A stretch of DNA of 64,000 nt from an uncultured Acetobacterium sp. (lineage in GTDB: Bacteria > Bacillota > Clostridia > Eubacteriales > Eubacteriaceae), in contig NZ_OY760905.1 in assembly GCF_963664135.1 (NCBI RefSeq), forward strand, positions 124,001 to 188,000, given 5' to 3'. Position 1 is the first letter of the stretch; every line of letters starts with the position of its first letter. Below, piece by piece: positions 52,958-61,009 of the stretch. Both the position numbers and the translations under genes were made by a program. The notes under the pieces are model-generated. The model did no database searches and had not been told where the DNA came from. It saw nothing but the letters and a program-made list of their open reading frames with translations.

Positions 52958-54394
52958 ATGATGAAAGAATACGATGTAATTATCATCGGCGCTGGGGTGA
53001 TCGGTAGTTTTGTCGCCCGGCATCTCATGGAGAAAAAACTGGCGCTGGCGGTGTTGGAAAAGGAAGATGACGTCTGCTGTGGGGTCAGCAAAGCTCATTC
53101 AGCCATTGTGCATTGTGGTTACAGCGGTAAACCAGGAGCTTTAAAGTCAAAAATGACCGTCGTTGCCAACGAGAATTTTCATAATGTTTGCGACGAGCTG
53201 GATGTGCCCTTTCGTCGCTGTGGCTCCATAATCGCTGCTCGGAGTGCGGCAGGGGTTGAAAAGCTTCGAGAAAAGCTTCGATGTGGGTATGAAAACGGCG
53301 TGAAAGAAATGTACTTGTTGAACCGGGAAGAAACCATGGCCCGGGAACCCAATGTAAAAGACGATATTATTGCCTCGGTGTACACACCGGCTACCGGAAC
53401 GGCAAACCCCTGGGAGTACTGTAGTGCCGCGATGGAAAACGCCATGGATAATGGGGCTGAACTTTTTTTAAATCACACCGTACTGTCCATTGTAGAGCAG
53501 GATGGTGTTTTTATTATTAAGACGAATAATGGTAATTTTCGCTGTCAGCAGCTGATCAATTGCGCAGGTTTGTATGCCGACGAAATCAACAACATGATCG
53601 AGGAACCATTTTTTCGGATCAGTCCCCGTAAGGGCGAGTATATTGTCTTAGACAAGAAACTGGATGGTTTTGTCAATGGTTTTATTTTTCAGGCTCGGGG
53701 TGAAGATGAACCAAAGGGGGTATTTGTTTCGCCTACCATTCATGGCAATATTATGGTGGGCCCATCGGCGGAAGATGTGGATGATAAAGAGGATCGTGCC
53801 AACACCATCCAGGGTCTGTCGTTTATTCAGGAGGTCTCTCAAAACTCGGTGAGACCGCTTCCCTTTGATAAAATGATCACCTGTTTTGCCGGTTTAAGAC
53901 CCCGTCCGAGTTGGCTACGTAAAAATGCACAGGGCGAAATTGAGGCTTATGAGGATAAAACCAAAGATTTCATTATCCGGCCTGGGAAAAGGCACCCGCA
54001 TTTTCTCAATGTGGCTGGCATCAAATCCCCAGGTTTTACCTGTGCCGATGAAATCGGAAAATATGTGGCTGGTCTTGTTTTTGGCGCCGGGGATTTTAAT
54101 GTCAATGAAGACTACAACCCCCGGCGGCGAAGACGTCTTCGGTTTACCGATTTGAATCATCAGCAGCGCAACCAAGAAATTCAGAAGGATCCGGCTTTGG
54201 GGAAAATTGTTTGTAAATGCAACCTGGTGACCGAAAGTGAAATCCGAGATGTAATTTTGCGAAATGCTGGGGCTCGAACTGTGGATGGGGTCAAAAGAAG
54301 AACCGCTGCGTCCATGGGTAAATGCCATGGCAGCCATTGTCGGGATCGAATTCAGGACATATTAAATGAGGTACTCCAACATGAAGCATTATAA
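52958..54394 (+). CDS. GlpA-like FAD-dependent oxidoreductase with C-terminal [2Fe-2S] domain
   Basis: 478 residues. An N-terminal Rossmann FAD site (IIGAGVIGSFVARHL, about 8-22) begins a DAO-type dehydrogenase domain resembling glycerol-3-phosphate dehydrogenase. The C-terminal BFD-like domain has CKC (about 425) and CHGSHC (about 460), four cysteines expected to bind [2Fe-2S]. It probably oxidises glycerol-3-phosphate or a similar hydroxy-acid and passes electrons to the next flavoprotein. It overlaps that gene by 14 bp. A consensus promoter with an operator-like palindrome lies upstream. Two adjacent ATGs are possible (52958, 52961). Confidence 0.87.
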   Translation: MMKEYDVIIIGAGVIGSFVARHLMEKKLALAVLEKEDDVCCGVSKAHSAIVHCGYSGKPGALKSKMTVVANENFHNVCDELDVPFRRCGSIIAARSAAGVEKLREKLRCGYENGVKEMYLLNREETMAREPNVKDDIIASVYTPATGTANPWEYCSAAMENAMDNGAELFLNHTVLSIVEQDGVFIIKTNNGNFRCQQLINCAGLYADEINNMIEEPFFRISPRKGEYIVLDKKLDGFVNGFIFQARGEDEPKGVFVSPTIHGNIMVGPSAEDVDDKEDRANTIQGLSFIQEVSQNSVRPLPFDKMITCFAGLRPRPSWLRKNAQGEIEAYEDKTKDFIIRPGKRHPHFLNVAGIKSPGFTCADEIGKYVAGLVFGAGDFNVNEDYNPRRRRRLRFTDLNHQQRNQEIQKDPALGKIVCKCNLVTESEIRDVILRNAGARTVDGVKRRTAASMGKCHGSHCRDRIQDILNEVLQHEAL

Positions 54395-55478
54395 GGCTGT
54401 CATCATCGGTGGCGGTATCGCGGGGATCTGCGCTGCCCTAGAACTGGTTCAAAACAGCGTAACACCGGTTCTGTTAATCGAGCGTGAAACCAATTTAGGA
54501 GGGATTTTGAACCAGTGTATCCATACCGGGTTCGGACTCAAATATCTGGGGGAAAATCGCACCGGTCCTGAATATCTAAAATATTTCACCGAAAAAATCG
54601 GGTCCGCTATTGATGTCATGGTGGACACCGAGGTGATTGAGATCTCCTCGGATAAGGTGGCCATCCTGGTCAACCGCCAAGGCCTCCATCAGGTTGGTGC
54701 CGATGCAGTTATTTTCGCCACCGGCTGCATTGAGCGGCATCTGGGCCAGGTGCTGGTCAACGGCAATCGGGTGGCCGGTATTTATACGGCTGGAACCGCC
54801 CAGCGGATCATTAATTTAAAAGGCGGGTCGGTGGGCAAACGAATTGTAATTCTCGGTTCAGGCAATGTCGGTCTGATCATGGCCCGGCGCTTTACCCTGA
54901 CTGGGGTCACTGTGGTGGCAGTGGTGGAAAAAGAGTCCCGGGTTGCTGGACTGGAATGCAATCAGATCGACTGCATCGATGCCTATCAGATTCCGCTGTT
55001 ATTAAACCATACCGTGACCACGGTCTTTGGAAACAAGACGGTTACTGCCGTCGGCATCTGTCCGGTTCGGGCGGGACAGGTTATCTATGCCGAGGAAACG
55101 ATCTACGAATGTGATTCCCTGGTAACCTCGATGGGACTGATTCCCGACGTATCCCTGGCCCAAGGGCAGGGGCTGCCGGACGGGGCGGGCTTTTTTTATC
55201 TGGGTAATTGCCATTATGTTCATGATCTGGCTGACAATATCAGCATTGAGGCCGAACGACTGGCGCAGTGCGTTAGCCACTATCTGGTCACTGGTGAGCA
55301 CCGGAGCTTTGCAACGGAACAGTCAACATCCGAAAAGAAACCCGAAAGGGAACGGGGCAATGAAATGATCTGCACGGTCTGCCCCGAAGGCTGCCATATC
55401 CGGATTGAAAATGGCGAGCCGGTTGGCAACCGTTGTGATCAAGCTTTACTGAATAAATGCTGGGAAACGGTTATTTAG
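54381..55478 (+). CDS. NAD(P)/FAD oxidoreductase fused to a partial DUF1667 domain
   Basis: 365 residues. The FAD-binding GGGIAGICAALEL start (about 8-20) and a second nucleotide site ILGSGNVGLIMARR (about 155-168) make it a two-dinucleotide-domain flavoprotein of the GlpA-partner type. The last 40 residues (ICTVCPEGCHIRI, GNRCDQ) match only the N-terminal cysteine part of DUF1667. That domain is usually a separate protein of about 120 residues encoded downstream in such operons. It may supply an Fe-S centre. Overlap with the GlpA-like gene indicates coupled translation. The start ATG 54381 was chosen over 54366. Confidence 0.83.
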   Translation: MKHYKAVIIGGGIAGICAALELVQNSVTPVLLIERETNLGGILNQCIHTGFGLKYLGENRTGPEYLKYFTEKIGSAIDVMVDTEVIEISSDKVAILVNRQGLHQVGADAVIFATGCIERHLGQVLVNGNRVAGIYTAGTAQRIINLKGGSVGKRIVILGSGNVGLIMARRFTLTGVTVVAVVEKESRVAGLECNQIDCIDAYQIPLLLNHTVTTVFGNKTVTAVGICPVRAGQVIYAEETIYECDSLVTSMGLIPDVSLAQGQGLPDGAGFFYLGNCHYVHDLADNISIEAERLAQCVSHYLVTGEHRSFATEQSTSEKKPERERGNEMICTVCPEGCHIRIENGEPVGNRCDQALLNKCWETVI

Positions 55479-55531
55479 TTTATTATTATGCTGATTGGCT
55501 TAGCCGATCGGGTTTGCGGAGGAAATTTTAA

Positions 55532-56161
55532 ATGAAAGAAAAAGTATTTGGAATAATTGGAGTGGCATTAATGATATTGGTCGGGGTCGCCTTTCCGGGC
55601 AATGCCCTGGCAGTCGCAGAAGAAGGTTCGGGCGGAGGCGCAGATCAACCGCTGACGATCGTCGCTGCCACCATTGCGGATGGCCAGAAGGGCGTGCCCC
55701 AAAATCAAGAAATTACCTTTGAATTCAGTAAAAATGTGGTTAATCTGACGGTTCAGGAAAACAATCAAAAATGTTTTGCAGTTACCGATCAGAGTGGACA
55801 ACCGGTGCGTTTTACGGTGGTGATGGCGGATGACCAGATCGAACGGGAGAAACGCAACTTTATTGGGATAACGATCAATGATGGCTTGCAGGCTGGCGAA
55901 ACCTATACCATTGCCATTAGTAAGAATCTGATGGCGAAAAATGGACAAAGTCTGGATCAGGACTATACCTATGGCTTTTCCGTGGCGGGAGCAGTGAAAG
56001 CAGAAACGACTACGACAGATACAGCGTCTCAAACCACCAGTTCCGGTATGAATTCGGGAATGGTCGTGCTGCTGGCAGCGCTGGGGATTCTGGTGGTGCT
56101 GGCGGTTATATTCGTCTTCTGGAAAAAAAAGAATGGCGGCAACAGTGACAGCGACCGTTAA
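55532..56161 (+). CDS. Secreted, membrane-anchored Ig-like (Big_5) domain protein
   Basis: 209 residues. A signal peptide (about 1-28, cleavage near ALA-VAEE) leads to one SbsA/Big_5-type Ig-like domain (about 40-150: PQNQEITFEFSKNV, INDGLQAGETYTI). A Thr/Ser linker and a C-terminal membrane helix (about 175-197) with a KKK tail follow. It should be exposed outside the membrane. Its 3' end overlaps the FecCD-type permease gene by 29 bp, so it may be a surface receptor feeding that importer (inference). GGAGGA precedes the ATG. Confidence 0.82.
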   Translation: MKEKVFGIIGVALMILVGVAFPGNALAVAEEGSGGGADQPLTIVAATIADGQKGVPQNQEITFEFSKNVVNLTVQENNQKCFAVTDQSGQPVRFTVVMADDQIEREKRNFIGITINDGLQAGETYTIAISKNLMAKNGQSLDQDYTYGFSVAGAVKAETTTTDTASQTTSSGMNSGMVVLLAALGILVVLAVIFVFWKKKNGGNSDSDR

Positions 56162-57200
56162 ACAGAATAGGCCGAATCAGCCCGCTAAACAACGTGATCA
56201 GCGAAAAAAAGTGCTGATCTATACAGCGTGTATCCTGGCTCCGTTTTTGATATTTTTGATTTCTCTTTTTATTGGAAAATATGATCTAACGCTGGGACAG
56301 GTTTTAGCTATCCTGAAGGCTGGTTATGGCAATGCGGCTGATGCAAAAGCCACGGTTATCTGGGAGGTTCGGATGCCCAGAGCACTTGTTGCGATTTTGG
56401 TTGGCGGCGCCCTGGCGGTTAGCGGCGGCGCTTTGCAAGGGGTTTTTCGCAACCCGCTGGTTGATTCGGGGATTCTGGGAGTCAGTGCCGGGGCGGGATT
56501 CGGAGCCTGTCTGGCCATTATTCTATTTCAAAATACCGGTGCCATTTACCTTTTGGCCTTTGCTTTCGGCCTGCTGGCGGTTTTCTTGAGTACTTTTACC
56601 GGACGGATTTATCAGAATTCCACAAATATCTCGATCGTCCTTGGCGGGGTGATTATCTCATCCATTTTTACCGCGTTGATTGCTTTTACCAAGTATCTGG
56701 CCGATCCCTACCGGGAACTTCCGGCGATCACGTTCTGGCTGATGGGGAGTCTGGCGACGGTGGATTATCAGGATCTGTTTTTTTGTCTGGGACCGATTGC
56801 GGTGGGGGTGATCGGAATCATGCTGATGCGCTGGAAAATCAATGTGATTTCAATCGGCGATAAGGAGGCCCAGTCGCTGGGGGTCAATGTTGATGGCTAC
56901 CGTTTTCTGGTGATTATTTTTACTGCGCTGGCAACGGCGGGGGCGGTCTGTGTCAGTGGAACGATCGGCTGGATTGGGTTGATCATCCCTCATATTGCCA
57001 GGATGCTGATGGGGAACGATAACCGAAAAATCCTGCCGATCTGTTTTTCATTGGGAGCCTGCTTTCTGCTGATTGTGGATGATCTGGCCCGGCTGCTTAC
57101 CGGCGGAGAAATGCCGATCGGTATCTTGACTTCCCTGATTGGGGGGCCCTTTTACATTTATCTGCTTAAAAAAACGAATGGAGGCAACTGGACGAAATGA
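56133..57200 (+). CDS. FecCD-family ABC importer permease
   Basis: 355 residues, about nine to ten membrane helices, with the family signature RMPRALVAILVGGALAVSGG (about 79-98), GVFRNPLVDSGILGVSAGAG and GTIGWIGLIIPHIARML (about 275). It imports iron-siderophore, haem, cobalamin or a related chelate; the cargo is not readable. It overlaps the Ig-like gene upstream and the ATPase gene downstream (ATGA), so the cluster is tightly coupled. Confidence 0.92.
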   Translation: MAATVTATVKQNRPNQPAKQRDQRKKVLIYTACILAPFLIFLISLFIGKYDLTLGQVLAILKAGYGNAADAKATVIWEVRMPRALVAILVGGALAVSGGALQGVFRNPLVDSGILGVSAGAGFGACLAIILFQNTGAIYLLAFAFGLLAVFLSTFTGRIYQNSTNISIVLGGVIISSIFTALIAFTKYLADPYRELPAITFWLMGSLATVDYQDLFFCLGPIAVGVIGIMLMRWKINVISIGDKEAQSLGVNVDGYRFLVIIFTALATAGAVCVSGTIGWIGLIIPHIARMLMGNDNRKILPICFSLGACFLLIVDDLARLLTGGEMPIGILTSLIGGPFYIYLLKKTNGGNWTK

Positions 57201-58015
57201 AACTGCTGGAAGTTTGCGATCTGCATTTTGCCTATCCCGAAAAGAAGATTTTGAATGGCATTGAACTCGAGGTGAGGGCTGGGGAAATCATCTGTCTCTT
57301 TGGCCCTAATGGCTGCGGCAAAACCACCCTGCTGGAATGTCTGCTGGGGCTGATCCCTCCCCAAAGCGGGCGTATCAGCCTAAAAAATCAGGATATCCGC
57401 ACCATGAAGGCCCGGGAGATTTCCCGTCACATTGCCTTTGTACCCCAGTTCCAGGAAAGCTCCTTTGGCTATACGGTGCTGGAGATGATCTTGATGGGTC
57501 GGACCCCACGGACATCGATTTTCGGAGAGCCAGATAAACTCGATCTGGAAGTAGCGGAAGCAGCTTTGGCGGATGTGGGGTTGTCCACCCTCCGGGACCG
57601 GAATTACAATAGTCTTTCCGGCGGCGAAGCCCAGCTGGTCAAACTGGCCCGAGCCATTGCTCAGGATACCAGCATCCTGGTATTGGACGAACCCACTGCC
57701 CACCTGGATTTTCGCAATGAGCTGAAGGTCTTAAAACAGATCAGCTGTCTGGCCAATCAGAAGGATCGCTGCATTATCATGGCTACTCATTTCCCCAACC
57801 ACGCCTATCTGCTGGAAAACGAAGGTAACGCCGTTCAGGTGGCGATGATGCGCCAGGGAAAGATCGCAGCCTTTGGTTCGACCAATGTGGTACTGGACGC
57901 TCCCCATATGCAGAATATCTTCGGGATTGAAAGCTTAGTTTCTGAAAATGTGCTGCCCAACGGTAACACGGTAAAATATATGATGCCGATTAATCTGCTG
58001 GAAGGGAGCTGGTGA
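57197..58015 (+). CDS. FecCD-associated ABC ATPase (FepC/BtuD-like)
   Basis: 272 residues, one cassette: Walker A GPNGCGKTT (about 36), Q-loop VPQFQ (about 82), signature LSGGEAQLVKLARA (about 138), Walker B ILVLDEPTAHLD (about 160) and H-loop ATHFPNHA (about 195). It powers the permease encoded just upstream (4-bp overlap). The substrate-binding lipoprotein follows 1 bp later. Confidence 0.93.
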   Translation: MKLLEVCDLHFAYPEKKILNGIELEVRAGEIICLFGPNGCGKTTLLECLLGLIPPQSGRISLKNQDIRTMKAREISRHIAFVPQFQESSFGYTVLEMILMGRTPRTSIFGEPDKLDLEVAEAALADVGLSTLRDRNYNSLSGGEAQLVKLARAIAQDTSILVLDEPTAHLDFRNELKVLKQISCLANQKDRCIIMATHFPNHAYLLENEGNAVQVAMMRQGKIAAFGSTNVVLDAPHMQNIFGIESLVSENVLPNGNTVKYMMPINLLEGSW

Positions 58016-58016
58016 C

Positions 58017-59138
58017 TTGGTGGAGAAAAAACGACAAAAGCTGATCCCAATCGGCTGGCTATTACTGGCGGTAATGCTGTTATTAAGTGCCTGCAGCGCG
58101 GCCGGAAACCAATCAGCCCCAGCGGTTCAGGCCGATCAAAACCAGCGGCTTGTCACCGATTCTCTGGGCCGAACTGTGGCAGTACCCAAGGAGATTGACC
58201 AAGTGGCCGCAGTTTTTTCTCCGGCTGTCCACATTATCTGTATGCTGGGGGATAGTGATAAAATTCAGTCAGTTTCGGAAGGTAATATGCGGGATCGCCT
58301 GCTGTTAAATCTCTATCCCACCATGGTAGATGCCCGTACCCCCAAGGGTGGCGGTGCTTTTAATATCGAAGAACTCTATCAGGAGCCATTGCCGGACATT
58401 ATTTTCTGTGACCCAGCTACCGTGAATGACGGAAAAACTATGAAGCAACTGGAAAAGTTTAATGTGCCGGTGGTGGCTATTGACTTTCAAACCATTGAAG
58501 ACCAGAAAACAGCGATTACGCTGATCGGGACGATCATGGGTCGGGAAGAAAAAGCGGCTCAATACTGTGCTTATCTGGATGAAACCCAAAAACTGATCAC
58601 CGATCGGATTGAGGCGGCCGGAAAAAGCGACTCGATCACGTTGTATCACGCCGTTAATGAGTTGCTTCGGGGCGATACTGAAGCATCGCTGAGCGCCGAT
58701 ATCATCAAGCGGATGGGGATCACTCAGTTGGGGGTAAAGGCAATGCCGGGACTCAATGATGCTAAAAACTATATCAGTCTGGAAACTTTGTTTGCCGATG
58801 ATCCCCAGTATATCATTGTCAACGGCGCTGATGTTTATGACTATATTATGAAAAATGAACGGTTGCATGTGCTTAAAGCATATCAGAATAACCATGTCTA
58901 TAATCTACCGGTGGGAATTTCCCGCTGGGGACAGCCCTATTCGCTGGAGACGCCCTTGTTTATGCTTTGGCTGGGAAAAACCATATATCCCGAGCTGTTT
59001 GGCGATCTTGAATTGAAGCAGGAAATGAAAAGCTATTATCAGACCTTTTTTGATGCTGATTTAAGCGATGATGTCTTAAATCAGATTCTGGAAGGCCGTG
59101 ATCTGCGGGAACTGGAGCCTGTTAACACAACCGAGTAA
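58017..59138 (+). CDS. ABC importer substrate-binding lipoprotein
   Basis: 373 residues. Signal peptide with lipobox LLLSAC (about 21-26). The class-III periplasmic-binding fold follows, beginning VTDSLGRTVAVPKEIDQVAAV, as in iron/cobalamin/haem chelate binders. The start is TTG 58017 directly after the ATPase stop (GGGAG 8 nt upstream); a GTG one codon later is an alternative. It completes an importer whose cargo is unknown. Confidence 0.87.
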   Translation: MVEKKRQKLIPIGWLLLAVMLLLSACSAAGNQSAPAVQADQNQRLVTDSLGRTVAVPKEIDQVAAVFSPAVHIICMLGDSDKIQSVSEGNMRDRLLLNLYPTMVDARTPKGGGAFNIEELYQEPLPDIIFCDPATVNDGKTMKQLEKFNVPVVAIDFQTIEDQKTAITLIGTIMGREEKAAQYCAYLDETQKLITDRIEAAGKSDSITLYHAVNELLRGDTEASLSADIIKRMGITQLGVKAMPGLNDAKNYISLETLFADDPQYIIVNGADVYDYIMKNERLHVLKAYQNNHVYNLPVGISRWGQPYSLETPLFMLWLGKTIYPELFGDLELKQEMKSYYQTFFDADLSDDVLNQILEGRDLRELEPVNTTE

Positions 59139-59203
59139 AGAAAAACGGAATATAGCAAAATCGAATTAAGTATTTTGGAATTGGCGCGTTATAAGAAAGG
59201 AAC

Positions 59204-60106
59204 ATGGTTTTGAACTATATTATTTGTATTGATGATACGGACAATCTGGAATCAAAAGGGACGGGCAGTATTGCCGAGGAACTCAAGAAGATATTGGAAG
59301 ACGAGTTTGGTGCAAAAACATCATTCGTTTCACGGCATCAACTGCTGTTGCATCAAAATATTGCCTACACCTCACACAACAGTTCTATGGCATTTCAATG
59401 TGAATTTGACGAGCGTAAAGAATTGGCTGCCAAAGATCGTCTATGCAGTTATCTACAACAGGAGGCAGCGGTGGGATCCGATCCGGGAATTGCAATCCTT
59501 AATACTTCTCGGTCTGCCTGTTTTGATCAGTTGATAGCCTACGGGAAAGATGCCAAGACCCGAGTTCTGACTAAAGCTGAAACTGAGCAAACGGCGGCAG
59601 CGTGTCAGGTATTTCTGAAGGCCCTGGGAGGCACCGGAGATGGGATCATCGGCGCACTTGCCGGGGTGGGATTGCGCTTTAGCGGTAATGACGGGGAAAT
59701 GAAAGGGGCGGTTGAGGGGTTTGAAAAAGGTGAAATCTATCAGGTGAAAACCCTCTTTAGTCATCCGGATATTGATGGTGTCAAGGAATACTCAGGTATT
59801 GATTTACAGGATACTGATGCGGTTTTAATCAGCTGGCGAGTGAAGTTGAGTCTGGAAAATGACCGACGGACACTGATTGTAAGAAGCAATCATGGACAGT
59901 ATGAAACCATGCACAAAGAAGACCTGAGACGTTATGACACGGCCAAAAACAATGTGACCTATTGTGATCGCTATCAGTCGGATGTTGAGGAAGAGTTGTG
60001 TGAAGGCAATCAAACCAGTTGTCTGAATTGTCGATTTCGAATCTGGGAAGAATTGAATTTCAGATGTGCCAAAGAATCAAAAACCGAAACGCTCGGATAT
60101 AAATAA
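59204..60106 (+). CDS. TiaS-like protein (tRNA-Ile2 agmatinylcytidine synthetase relative)
   Basis: 300 residues. The start NYIICIDDTDNLESKGTG has the IDDTD motif (about 7-11) of the archaeal TiaS family (COG1571), which modifies the tRNA-Ile anticodon with agmatine. FVSRHQLLLHQNIAYTSHNSS and GGTGDGIIGALAGVGLR also recall that family. The C-terminus carries cysteines (CDRYQSDVEEELCEG, CLNCRF, RC) that may bind zinc. Archaeal TiaS is longer, with OB-fold and zinc-ribbon parts that I do not see in full. Bacteria use TilS for this tRNA, so a different substrate is likely. The gene follows the importer by 65 bp. Confidence 0.6.
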   Translation: MVLNYIICIDDTDNLESKGTGSIAEELKKILEDEFGAKTSFVSRHQLLLHQNIAYTSHNSSMAFQCEFDERKELAAKDRLCSYLQQEAAVGSDPGIAILNTSRSACFDQLIAYGKDAKTRVLTKAETEQTAAACQVFLKALGGTGDGIIGALAGVGLRFSGNDGEMKGAVEGFEKGEIYQVKTLFSHPDIDGVKEYSGIDLQDTDAVLISWRVKLSLENDRRTLIVRSNHGQYETMHKEDLRRYDTAKNNVTYCDRYQSDVEEELCEGNQTSCLNCRFRIWEELNFRCAKESKTETLGYK

Positions 60107-60111
60107 AAATG

Positions 60112-60141
60112 TTGACGATTTCATTTCCATTATGCTATGAT
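60112..60141 (+). promoter_or_regulatory. Sigma-A promoter of glpP
   Basis: TTGACG, 18-bp spacer, TATGAT, 20 bp before the ATG at 60162. GAGGAG is the ribosome site. Confidence 0.75.
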
Positions 60142-60161
60142 CTAGTCAATGAGGAGATAAA

Positions 60162-60716
60162 ATGAGTTGGACTGATTTTTCAGAATTTCAAATTATTCCT
60201 TCCATCCGCAGGCTGGGTGACCTGGAAATCGCCCTTAACAGCGAGGCTCAGGTGATTTTGCTTACCGAAGCCCACATTGCCAATCTGCAGGATCTGGTCA
60301 AGCTGGTTCATGCCAAAGATAAAAAGGCACTGATTAATATGGAGTTGCTGGGTGGTTTTGGAAAAGACCACGTGGGAATGAAACTGCTAAAAAATTATTA
60401 CCATGTGGATGGGGTGATGTCAACTGACAGCGGCAAGCTGGGGATGGCAAAACAATGCGGTCTGGTAACCTTTCAGCGATTTTTTCTGCATGATTCGCGA
60501 TCATTTGAGACGGCATTGAAAATTATTGAGTGTTCCCGGGTTGACGGTGTCGAGCTGTTACCGGCAATTATGGCCTTGGATTGTTATCAAAAACTGACGG
60601 CGGTGGCAAAAATCCCGTTATTGGCGGGTGGCTTTATCCGGGACCGTGAAATGATGGAAAAAGTCAAGGCCTGCGGTTTTAAAGGCTTGACGGTTAGCGA
60701 CAAGTCGCTGTGGTAG
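60162..60716 (+). CDS. glpP: Glycerol-3-phosphate-responsive antiterminator
   Basis: 184 residues, the GlpP fold throughout: IPSIRRLGDLEIAL, LTEAHIANLQDLV, HVDGVMSTDSGKLGMAKQCG, VDGVELLPAIM, PLLAGGFIRDREMMEKVKACGFKGLTVSDKSLW (given here in pieces of the family pattern). In Bacillus, GlpP with glycerol-3-phosphate binds leader mRNA of glp genes and prevents termination. A terminator sits 65 bp downstream and upstream of the kinase gene, and could be its RNA target (inference). It has its own near-consensus promoter. Confidence 0.9.
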   Translation: MSWTDFSEFQIIPSIRRLGDLEIALNSEAQVILLTEAHIANLQDLVKLVHAKDKKALINMELLGGFGKDHVGMKLLKNYYHVDGVMSTDSGKLGMAKQCGLVTFQRFFLHDSRSFETALKIIECSRVDGVELLPAIMALDCYQKLTAVAKIPLLAGGFIRDREMMEKVKACGFKGLTVSDKSLW

Positions 60717-60780
60717 CGTGATTTTGGATTTCTTGATTTATAATAAAACAAAATAAAATGTGCCGGATGGTAATTGTGTG

Positions 60781-60838
60781 AGTCCTGCTTAGTAAATGTG
60801 ATGAATTGTGTCGCATTTATTAGGCAGGACTTTTTTTA
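60781..60838 (+). terminator. Strong terminator between glpP and the FGGY kinase
   Basis: AGTCCTGCTTAGTAAATG / CATTTATTAGGCAGGACT stem with a 20-base loop and seven T. Besides ending glpP, it might be a GlpP-controlled leader terminator for the kinase if transcription starts in 60717-60780 (TTGATT-N15-TAAAAT is visible). Confidence 0.85.
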
Positions 60839-60854
60839 GTGAACAAAGCGGGTT

Positions 60855-60884
60855 TGTGGGCTAGGTAGTACCCGCCCTACGAAC
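60855..60884. repeat. Short 30-bp repeat, degenerate copy (with 63551)
   Basis: GTAGTACCCGCCCTACGAAC matches the copy at 63551-63580 (GTAATACCCGCC-CTACGAAC), where the GGCGGG/CCCGCC palindrome is intact. No function is evident. Confidence 0.5.
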
Positions 60885-60931
60885 TGATGTGTGACGGTGC
60901 GGTGTATCAAAGTTTAAAATTAAAAAAAATA

Positions 60932-60979
60932 GGCATTAGCGAAACTGGGCCCAAAGCTCACGACACTTTCGCAATTACC
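60932..60979. repeat. Family-1 minimal repeat, copy R6
   Basis: 48 bp from GGCATTAGCGAAACTGGG to ACACTTTCGCAATTACC with AATA/TATT flanks, i.e. TA on both sides. Same length and reverse orientation as R5. The right end is 30 bp before the kinase ATG at 61010. Confidence 0.85.
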
Positions 60980-61009
60980 TATTCAAAAAAATAAAGTGGA
61001 GGTTACAAA

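Noticed and set aside
59204-60106. Calling the TiaS-like gene a true tRNA-Ile2 modifying enzyme
   Set aside because: Only the IDDTD and neighbouring motifs are clear; the archaeal C-terminal domains are not fully visible and bacteria use TilS.
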